Source of the DNA: Rossellomorea marisflavi
GTDB lineage: Bacteria; Bacillota; Bacilli; Bacillales; Bacillaceae_B
Length of the DNA stretch: 64,000 bases
Direction of reading: 5' to 3'
NCBI RefSeq assembly: GCF_001274775.1
Contig: NZ_LGUE01000001.1
Location: 189,302-253,301, forward strand
The notes under the pieces were generated by a model. It had not been told where the DNA came from. It was given only the letters and a program-made list of their open reading frames with translations, and ran no database searches. Positions 57,418 through 64,000 of the stretch are shown one piece after another. Made by a program: the position numbers and the translations under genes. Each line of letters opens with the position of its first letter. The stretch's first letter is position 1.

Positions 57418-58770
57418 ATGCATACAATCGTAGTTGGTTTAAATTATAAAACGGCCCCTGTAGAGATTCGTGAACGTCTATCTTTTAATGAAACTGATCT
57501 TGCTTCGGCCATGAAGGCGCTGAAGGAGAAAAAAAGCATCCTGGAAAATGTGATTGTTTCCACATGCAACCGCACGGAAGTGTATGCGGTGGTCGATCAG
57601 CTTCATACAGGCCGCTATTATATTAAAGATTTCTTATCCCAATGGTTTGATATAGATAAAGAGGAATTCTCCCCTTATTTGTTCATTTATGAACAGGAGG
57701 GAGCGGTGGAACATCTCTTCAAGGTGGCTACCGGCCTCAACTCCATGGTCCTTGGGGAAACTCAGATCCTTGGACAGGTCCGCTCAAGCTTCCTTCTTGC
57801 ACAAGAGGCGGGAGCGACCGGTACGGTCTTCAATCATCTATTCAAGCAGGCCGTCACACTCGGGAAAAAAGGTCATGCCGAAACCGAGATCGGGTCCAAC
57901 GCCGTATCCGTCAGCTATGCGGCTGTCGAGCTTGCCAAGAAAGTATTCGGCAGCCTCAACAAAAAGAACGTCCTTGTCCTGGGTGCAGGAAAGATGGGGG
58001 AACTGGCCATCAAGAACCTTCAGGGAAGCGGTGCAACACAGATCACCATCATCAACCGCACGTTCGAAAAAGCCGAAGCACTTGCCGGTAAGATTGATGG
58101 ACAGGCGAAGACGCTGCAGGAGCTCCAATGCTCCCTCGTCGAAGCCGATATCCTGATCAGTTCTACCGGATCGAAGGATTTTGTCCTTTCGAAAGAAACG
58201 ATGGCCCATGTGGAGCGCATGAGGAAAGGCCGTCCCCTCTTCATGGTGGACATCGCCGTGCCGCGGGACCTCGATCCTTCCATCGCGGAACTCGAAAGCG
58301 TCTTCCTCTATGATATCGATGACCTTGAAGACATCGTCGAAGCCAATCTGGCCGAGCGTCAAAAAGCCGCCGAGGAGATTGAAATCATGATTGAAGGGGA
58401 GATCCTCGCCTTCAAAGAGTGGCTCAATATGCTGGGCGTCGTTCCAGTCATTTCCGCTCTTCGTCAGAAAGCCCTGTCGATCCAGGCCGAAACGATGGTC
58501 AGCATCGAGCGCAAGATGCCGAATCTTACCGACCGTGAGCGCAAGGTGCTCAATAAGCATACAAAGAGCATCATCAACCAGCTGCTGAAGGATCCGATCC
58601 TCCAGGCGAAGGAATTCGCCGGGAAATCTGACGCATCAGAAAAACTGGATCTGTTCATCGATATCTTCAACATCGAAGAGCAGGTGCTCCAACAGAAACA
58701 GGCCAAAGAGTCGGAAGAAAAGAATGAGAGCAGTCACTCGCTATCACCGCAACCTTCTTTTCAATTTTAA
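57418..58770 (+). CDS. hemA: Glutamyl-tRNA reductase
   Basis: A 450-residue NADPH-dependent enzyme reducing glutamyl-tRNA to glutamate-1-semialdehyde, the first committed step of heme synthesis. The catalytic cysteine is in [12 protein letters not shown] (near 50); [10 protein letters not shown] near 118; the NADPH domain GAGKMGELA near 190; C-terminal dimerisation helices. ATG at 57418 yields [19 protein letters not shown], matching B. subtilis, with GGGGGTG upstream. First gene of hemAXCDBL. Confidence 0.97.
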   Translation: MHTIVVGLNYKTAPVEIRERLSFNETDLASAMKALKEKKSILENVIVSTCNRTEVYAVVDQLHTGRYYIKDFLSQWFDIDKEEFSPYLFIYEQEGAVEHLFKVATGLNSMVLGETQILGQVRSSFLLAQEAGATGTVFNHLFKQAVTLGKKGHAETEIGSNAVSVSYAAVELAKKVFGSLNKKNVLVLGAGKMGELAIKNLQGSGATQITIINRTFEKAEALAGKIDGQAKTLQELQCSLVEADILISSTGSKDFVLSKETMAHVERMRKGRPLFMVDIAVPRDLDPSIAELESVFLYDIDDLEDIVEANLAERQKAAEEIEIMIEGEILAFKEWLNMLGVVPVISALRQKALSIQAETMVSIERKMPNLTDRERKVLNKHTKSIINQLLKDPILQAKEFAGKSDASEKLDLFIDIFNIEEQVLQQKQAKESEEKNESSHSLSPQPSFQF

Positions 58771-58785
58771 GGAGGGTTGGAGTCT

Positions 58786-59619
58786 ATGTTTGAACAAACG
58801 ATGACCAGACTGCATGAACTGATGATCGTCCTTTATGCCATTAGCATTCTTTTTTACTTCATCGATTTTTTAAACAAAAACCGGAAGGCCAACACAGTGG
58901 CCTTCTGGCTCCTTGCGATTGTTTGGGTCCTTCAAACAATTTTTTTATTTCTCTATATGATGGACACAGGAAGATTCCCTGTCCTTACGATATTTGAAGG
59001 GTTATATTTCTACGCATGGATCCTGATCACCCTGTCGCTGGTGATCAACCGCTTCCTCCGTGTCGATTTCATCGTATTCTTCACCAATATCCTGGGTTTC
59101 ATCATCATGGCGATCCATACGTTCGCACCGGTTCAGATCGAATCCCAGGCCATGGCGGAGCAGCTTGTATCGGAACTGCTCCTCATCCATATCACGATGG
59201 CGATCCTCTCTTATGGAGCGTTTTCCCTGTCATTCGTCTTTTCCCTCCTCTACCTTCTGCAGTTCAAACTGCTGAAGGAGAAGAAGTGGGGGCAACGGCT
59301 TTGGAGGATCACGGATCTGTCGAGGCTTGAGATGTTTTCGTACATACTGAATGCCATCGGGGTGGCCATGCTCCTCCTCAGTCTCATCCTGGGACTGCAG
59401 TGGGCATATATACGGCTTCCGGATTTTGTCTGGTATGATCCGAAGATCATCGGCTCATTCATCCTCCTCATTCTATACGGGATCTTCCTCTATCTGCGAC
59501 TGAAGAAAAATGTATTCGGCAAGAACCTAGCACTCCTGAATGTGGCAGCATTCCTGATCATCCTGATCAATTTCTTCCTCGGAAGCAGGCTGTCATCATT
59601 CCATTTCTGGTATTCTTAA
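58786..59619 (+). CDS. hemX: Cytochrome-assembly-type membrane protein HemX
   Basis: A 277-residue polytopic protein of the CcsA/HemX family with about eight helices; in B. subtilis it lowers HemA levels rather than acting as a heme enzyme. Family features include the LLIHITMAILSYGAFSLSF (near 124-142) and LGLQWAYIRLPDFVWYDPK (near 202-220) segments. ATG at 58786 with GGAGGG upstream is the likely start. Between hemA and hemC. Confidence 0.93.
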   Translation: MFEQTMTRLHELMIVLYAISILFYFIDFLNKNRKANTVAFWLLAIVWVLQTIFLFLYMMDTGRFPVLTIFEGLYFYAWILITLSLVINRFLRVDFIVFFTNILGFIIMAIHTFAPVQIESQAMAEQLVSELLLIHITMAILSYGAFSLSFVFSLLYLLQFKLLKEKKWGQRLWRITDLSRLEMFSYILNAIGVAMLLLSLILGLQWAYIRLPDFVWYDPKIIGSFILLILYGIFLYLRLKKNVFGKNLALLNVAAFLIILINFFLGSRLSSFHFWYS

Positions 59620-59637
59620 GTTTTTGGGGAGGTCATT

Positions 59638-60570
59638 ATGAGAAAAATCATTGTAGGCTCTAGACGTAGTAAACTAGCACTCACCCAGTCCAATTGGGTG
59701 ATCGATCAGCTGAAGGCGCTGAATCCTTCATTCGATTTCGAACTGAAGGAAATCGTCACAAAGGGAGACCGCATCCTTGATGTGACCCTATCAAAAGTCG
59801 GGGGAAAAGGTCTTTTCGTCAAAGAAATCGAACAGGCGATGCTCGACGGTGAAATCGACATGGCCGTTCACAGCATGAAAGATATGCCTGCGGTCCTGCC
59901 GGAAGGACTGACCATCGGGTGCATCCCGGAGCGTGAGGATTTCAGGGATGCCTTCATCAGCAAAAATCATGTTCGCCTGAAGGATATGCCGGCCGGATCC
60001 ATCATCGGAACAAGCAGCCTTCGCCGCGGAGCCCAGCTTCTTTCCGTCAGACCGGACCTCGAAATCAAATGGATCCGTGGGAATATCGACACACGTCTCT
60101 CGAAGCTCGAAACAGATGGATATGATGCCATCATCCTGGCAGCGGCTGGACTCTCACGCATGGGGTGGACCAGGGACGTGGTAACGGAGTTCCTGGATCC
60201 TGATCTCTGCTTGCCGGCTGTAGGTCAAGGCGCGCTATCCATCGAGTGCCGCGAGAGTGATTCAGAGCTCTTGGCGCTCCTCGAGCAGTTTGCCTGTGGA
60301 GAAACGACCAGGACGGTCACGGCAGAGCGCGCGTTCCTTCATAAGATGGAAGGCGGGTGCCAGGTTCCGATCGCCGGCTTCGCGGAAGAAAAGCCCGACG
60401 GATCCATCGCTCTCACCGGTCTTGTAGCTTCCCCTGATGGACAGACGATCTACAAGGAGTACATCGTCGGTCATGACCCGGAGGAGCTTGGTGAGGCCGT
60501 GGCAGAAAGTCTGACGAATCAAGGAGCCAAGGCGCTGATCGACCAGGTGAAAGAGGAGCTTGACCAGTAA
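59638..60570 (+). CDS. hemC: Porphobilinogen deaminase (hydroxymethylbilane synthase)
   Basis: A 310-residue enzyme polymerising four porphobilinogens into hydroxymethylbilane. The dipyrromethane cofactor-binding cysteine is in [11 protein letters not shown] (near 241). [18 protein letters not shown] is the typical start and [18 protein letters not shown] is the substrate-binding region. GGGGAGG precedes the ATG. Overlaps hemD by one base. Confidence 0.97.
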   Translation: MRKIIVGSRRSKLALTQSNWVIDQLKALNPSFDFELKEIVTKGDRILDVTLSKVGGKGLFVKEIEQAMLDGEIDMAVHSMKDMPAVLPEGLTIGCIPEREDFRDAFISKNHVRLKDMPAGSIIGTSSLRRGAQLLSVRPDLEIKWIRGNIDTRLSKLETDGYDAIILAAAGLSRMGWTRDVVTEFLDPDLCLPAVGQGALSIECRESDSELLALLEQFACGETTRTVTAERAFLHKMEGGCQVPIAGFAEEKPDGSIALTGLVASPDGQTIYKEYIVGHDPEELGEAVAESLTNQGAKALIDQVKEELDQ

Positions 60571-61355
60571 TGAGCGGGGGTAAGCCTTTAGATGGTGTAA
60601 AGGTCCTCATCACCCGCGGTCAATCCGGGGCCAGTGAAACGGCTTCAAGAATTCAAGCGGAAGGGGGCATCCCGGTTGTGGTGCCCCTCTTGAAGTTCGA
60701 AGCCCGGATCGATCCCTCGGAGAAAGAATGGGGGGGCTCCCTACATACATACGATTGGATTCTCTTCACAAGTAAGAACGGGGTTCATTTTTTCCTGGAG
60801 GCCATGGACCGCATGGGGGTCTCCCTGTCGACTTTGGGAGTGAGATGTGCGGCTGTCGGGGAGAAGACCGCCAATTATTGTGAAAAACGGGGAATCCCCA
60901 TTGATTTCATTCCAACAGAATACACGGGTGATGCCTTCGCCAGTGAGTTCATTCAAGCGATAAACGGGAATGCCAAGGTCCTTGTGCCAAAAGGCAACCT
61001 CGCCCGCAACGTGATCAGCGAGGAGTTGAATCGTTCCGGAATGACGTGTCACGAATGGATCGTCTATGAGACGGTGCTTCCCGAGGAGAGCGGTGATATC
61101 CTCAAACATGTCCTTGAACGGAAGGAAGCGGATATCATCACATTCACAAGCTCGTCCACTGTCCATCACTTCATGAAGGTGGTCAAATCCCATTCCCTCG
61201 GGCATTTCATCGAGGGCGTCCCCATGGCCTGTATCGGTCCGATCACAAAAGAAACGGCCGAACAGTACGGATTACATGTAAAAATCAGCCCAAAGGTTTA
61301 TACTGTAAATGAAATGGTAGAAGCCATTAAAACCTATATCCAACAGCACGACTGA
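60570..61355 (+). CDS. hemD: Uroporphyrinogen-III synthase
   Basis: A 261-residue enzyme that cyclises and flips ring D of hydroxymethylbilane. Low sequence conservation is normal for the family; visible features are VLITRGQSGASETASRIQ at the start, DWILFTSKNGVHFFLEAM near 66-83 and ADIITFTSSSTVHHF near 186. The ATG overlaps the hemC TAA. Placement in the hem operon supports the call. Confidence 0.93.
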   Translation: MSGGKPLDGVKVLITRGQSGASETASRIQAEGGIPVVVPLLKFEARIDPSEKEWGGSLHTYDWILFTSKNGVHFFLEAMDRMGVSLSTLGVRCAAVGEKTANYCEKRGIPIDFIPTEYTGDAFASEFIQAINGNAKVLVPKGNLARNVISEELNRSGMTCHEWIVYETVLPEESGDILKHVLERKEADIITFTSSSTVHHFMKVVKSHSLGHFIEGVPMACIGPITKETAEQYGLHVKISPKVYTVNEMVEAIKTYIQQHD

Positions 61356-61377
61356 TTTCCTTTAGGAGGGTTACACT

Positions 61378-62358
61378 ATGTCTGAATTACAATTCAATCG
61401 TCACCGCCGCCTGCGTCAAACCGAAAACATGCGTGCGCTTGTGAGGGAGACGCATTTGCGGAAAGAAGATCTTATCTACCCACTATTCGTTGTAGAAGGG
61501 GAGAACATCCGCCGTCTTGTCCCTTCCATGCCGGATGTCTATCATATATCCATGGACAATCTCCAAGCCGAAATGGACGAGATCGTGTCCCTTGGAATCA
61601 AATCCATCATCCTCTTCGGCGTCCCTGCCGAAAAAGATGAAATGGGCTCACAGGCCTACCATGATCACGGCATCGTCCAGCAGGCGACCCGGTTCGTGAA
61701 GGAGCGCTACCCGGAAATCGTGGTGGTTGCAGATACATGCCTATGCCAATACACGAGCCACGGTCACTGCGGCATCGTCGAAGGCGGGAAGATCCTGAAT
61801 GATCCGACCCTTGACCTGCTTGCGAAAACGGCTGTCAGCCAGGCAGAAGCGGGTGCCGACATCATCGCACCGTCCAATATGATGGACGGATTCGTAGCGG
61901 CCATCCGTCACGGTCTCGATGAAGCGGGCTTCACCGATGTTCCCATCATGTCCTATGCCGTGAAATATTCATCCAGCTTCTACGGTCCGTTCCGTGATGC
62001 GGCCCATTCGACTCCTCAATTCGGAGACCGCAGGACGTACCAGATGGATCCGGCGAATCGCCTGGAAGCATTACGGGAAGCGCAGTCGGATATTGAGGAA
62101 GGTGCCGATTTCCTAATCGTCAAACCGGCCCTGTCATATCTTGATATCATGCGTGATGTGAAGGATCGCTTCAATGCCCCTGTTGTCGCCTATAACGTGA
62201 GCGGTGAATACAGCATGGTCAAAGCGGCCGCACAAAACGGCTGGATCGACGAGAAAGGCATCGTCATGGAGAAATTGGTGAGCATGAAACGTGCAGGAGC
62301 CGACTTGATCGTCACCTATCATGCCAAAGACGCAGCTAGATGGTTATCTGAATCTTAA
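61378..62358 (+). CDS. hemB: Porphobilinogen synthase (ALA dehydratase)
   Basis: A 326-residue enzyme condensing two aminolevulinates. The zinc site is [14 protein letters not shown] (Cys near 121, 123, 131), so it is of the Zn type. Schiff-base lysines lie in [18 protein letters not shown] (near 197) and [12 protein letters not shown] (near 250). RBS AGGAGGG. hemL follows 22 bases after its stop. Confidence 0.97.
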   Translation: MSELQFNRHRRLRQTENMRALVRETHLRKEDLIYPLFVVEGENIRRLVPSMPDVYHISMDNLQAEMDEIVSLGIKSIILFGVPAEKDEMGSQAYHDHGIVQQATRFVKERYPEIVVVADTCLCQYTSHGHCGIVEGGKILNDPTLDLLAKTAVSQAEAGADIIAPSNMMDGFVAAIRHGLDEAGFTDVPIMSYAVKYSSSFYGPFRDAAHSTPQFGDRRTYQMDPANRLEALREAQSDIEEGADFLIVKPALSYLDIMRDVKDRFNAPVVAYNVSGEYSMVKAAAQNGWIDEKGIVMEKLVSMKRAGADLIVTYHAKDAARWLSES

Positions 62359-62380
62359 TTGGAACGGGAGGAATGGAACG

Positions 62381-63673
62381 ATGCGATCGTATGAAAAATC
62401 AAAGCAAGCCTTTCAGGAGGCATTAACATTGATGCCGGGCGGAGTGAACAGTCCGGTACGTGCATTTAAATCCGTTGATATGGATCCCATTTTCATGGAA
62501 CGTGGTAAGGGCTCCAAAATCTACGATATCGATGGCAATGACTACATCGATTATGTCCTTTCCTGGGGACCACTGATCCTTGGACACGCCAACGACCGCG
62601 TAGTGGAAGCAATCAAGAAGGTAGCCGAAAATGGAACAAGCTTCGGTGCACCGACCGAGATCGAAAATGAACTGGCGAACCTCGTCATCGAGCGCGTGCC
62701 GAGTATCGAAGTCGTCCGGATGGTTTCTTCTGGTACGGAAGCGACCATGAGCGCCCTTCGTCTTGCCCGCGGATACACTGGACGCAATAAGATCCTGAAG
62801 TTTGAAGGCTGCTATCATGGCCATGGGGATTCCCTCCTTATCAAAGCGGGATCCGGTGTCGCCACACTCGGTCTTCCCGACAGCCCCGGTGTTCCGGAAG
62901 GGATCGCGAAGAATACCATCACCGTGCCATATAACGACCTTGACAGCATCCGCTATGCGTTCGAACAGTTCGGTGATGACATCGCCGGCGTGATCGTGGA
63001 ACCTGTTGCCGGTAATATGGGGGTTGTCCCTCCGAAACCTGGTTTCCTTGAAGGACTCAGGGAAGTAACAGAGCAGTACGGCTCCCTCTTGATCTTTGAT
63101 GAGGTCATGACCGGTTTCCGTGTCGGATACAATTGTGCACAAGGGTATTTTGGCGTCACACCTGACCTGACCTGCCTTGGTAAAGTCATCGGTGGTGGTC
63201 TTCCAGTCGGTGCGTACGGCGGGAAAGCGGAAATCATGGAGCAGATCGCTCCGAGTGGCCCGATCTATCAGGCGGGTACGCTTTCCGGGAACCCCCTTGC
63301 CATGACGGCCGGACTCGAGACATTGAAGCAGCTCACACCGGAGAGCTATGAAGAATTCGGACGCATCGCCGATCGCCTCCAAGATGGCTTGAACACGCTT
63401 GCCGAGAAATATGGGATCCCTCATACGATCAATCGCGCCGGTTCCATGATCGGATTGTTCTTCACCGATGAAGAAGTGTCCAATTATGAAGGAGCCAAGT
63501 CATCCGATCTTGAGATGTTCTCGAACTATTATCGTGAGATGGCCCATAACGGTGTCTTCCTCCCGCCTTCTCAGTTCGAAGGATTATTCCTGTCTACTGC
63601 ACACAGTGACGAGGATATCGACAAGACCCTTGAAGCGGCAGAAGCGGCATTCAAGAAGATCAAACAAAAATAA
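62381..63673 (+). CDS. hemL: Glutamate-1-semialdehyde 2,1-aminomutase
   Basis: A 430-residue PLP enzyme converting glutamate-1-semialdehyde to aminolevulinate. The PLP lysine is in [16 protein letters not shown] (near 267), with [15 protein letters not shown] and [10 protein letters not shown] also visible. The ATG at 62381 gives [14 protein letters not shown] as in B. subtilis, with GGGAGG upstream; the longer frame starting at 62321 overlaps hemB. Last gene of hemAXCDBL. Confidence 0.97.
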   Translation: MRSYEKSKQAFQEALTLMPGGVNSPVRAFKSVDMDPIFMERGKGSKIYDIDGNDYIDYVLSWGPLILGHANDRVVEAIKKVAENGTSFGAPTEIENELANLVIERVPSIEVVRMVSSGTEATMSALRLARGYTGRNKILKFEGCYHGHGDSLLIKAGSGVATLGLPDSPGVPEGIAKNTITVPYNDLDSIRYAFEQFGDDIAGVIVEPVAGNMGVVPPKPGFLEGLREVTEQYGSLLIFDEVMTGFRVGYNCAQGYFGVTPDLTCLGKVIGGGLPVGAYGGKAEIMEQIAPSGPIYQAGTLSGNPLAMTAGLETLKQLTPESYEEFGRIADRLQDGLNTLAEKYGIPHTINRAGSMIGLFFTDEEVSNYEGAKSSDLEMFSNYYREMAHNGVFLPPSQFEGLFLSTAHSDEDIDKTLEAAEAAFKKIKQK

Positions 63674-63679
63674 GTCATA

Positions 63680-63930
63680 AAAGAGTCTGGGACAAACGTG
63701 TTTCAGCCATAGAGTAACCCGAACGATTTTGCGATCAGGCAAAGTCGTTCGGTTTTTTCATTTGGATAATGCACATTGCCATTTCAATGTTTTCAGCGGT
63801 TGATTGGAGTGCAAGATGAAGACTTCTGCGGGAAGAGTGGCTCCCTGCAGGCTTGCCGAGGAGGCTCACGGGCTACCCGTGAAAAGCGGAGTCTTGCACG
63901 TAAATCATGAACGGCATGAAGAACCTATAC
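63680..63930 (+). repeat. Composite structured repeat, copy F with hairpin module
   Basis: Begins with GAGTCTGGGACAAA and a hairpin (CCCGAACGATTTTGC / GGCAAAGTCGTTCGG, about 63718-63752) ending in T6, which can terminate the hem operon. Then arms GTGCAAGA (63809-63816) and TCTTGCAC (63892-63899) surround AGACTTCTGCGGGAAGAG and CCCGTGAAAAGCG. Strongly similar to copy E. Confidence 0.88.
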
Positions 63931-64000
63931 GTATTGTATTCGTATTGAGATGGTACCTTTTAGAATGGGCCCCACCTCTTTTTCGATTGAATCAGGTTTC
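63931..64000. other. Window end, no gene seen
   Basis: The last 70 bases hold no recognisable gene or site. Confidence 0.5.

Noticed and set aside
62423..63424. 333-codon minus-strand frame inside hemL
   Set aside because: Antisense shadow; no ribosome site or recognisable protein.

Overview
The window reads as chromosome of an endospore-forming member of the Bacillaceae, of roughly intermediate GC. The evidence is the B. subtilis-like gene order, spore genes (sspI, gerE, gerM, ytxC), T-box leaders, an L-box lysine riboswitch and an infC gene with an ATT start. Gene content suggests a Bacillus/Rossellomorea-type genome; that placement is inference, since no 16S rRNA or species marker is present. 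Nearly all long genes are on the + strand.

Layout. (1) 1-9.1 kb: ytxC, T-box-thrS, L20 leader-infC-rpmI-rplT, ysdA, a TVP38-type membrane protein, ysdB, a dimeric dUTPase, the M42 peptidase ysdC, an isochorismatase-like hydrolase and sspI. (2) 9.2-22.2 kb: the rRNA/tRNA methyltransferase ysgA, T-box-pheST, an intruding alpha/beta hydrolase bracketed by repeats, rnhC, zapA, yshB, polX, mutS2, yshE and an unlisted 27-residue membrane peptide. (3) 22.3-28.0 kb: fatty-acid degradation module lcfA-fadR-fadB-etfB-etfA, with a clear FadR operator, then trxA. (4) 28.0-42.2 kb: a tandem array of structured repeats, uvrC, lysine riboswitch-lysC (with an internal start), yslB, sdhCAB, ysmA, gerE, ysmB, racE, gerM, rph, ysnA, ysnB. 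(5) 42.3-44.7 kb: an AT-rich, decayed island between two tRNA-Arg genes, carrying a duplicated tRNA 3' end (att-like repeat), an apparent integrase relic, a zinc-ribbon gene and a doubly broken coiled-coil gene. In B. subtilis the ilv-leu operon lies in this interval; it is absent here. (6) 44.75-53.7 kb: ysoA, tig, clpX, lonB, lonA, ysxC (protein quality control and ribosome assembly). (7) 54.0-57.1 kb: a polar amino-acid ABC transporter and a LiaF-like membrane protein, in the interval where B. subtilis has only ysxD. (8) 57.4-63.7 kb: hemAXCDBL, taking glutamyl-tRNA toward uroporphyrinogen III.

The most unusual feature is a dispersed family of about 100-nt elements: seven clear copies and perhaps one decayed one. 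All lie in the same orientation, and all clear copies follow the 3' end of a + strand transcription unit. The outer arms differ between subfamilies but remain complementary within each copy, which is covariation evidence for a conserved folded structure. Two copies carry an additional upstream terminator-like hairpin module. Three form a tandem array of about 258 bp period. Two bracket the foreign-looking hydrolase gene.
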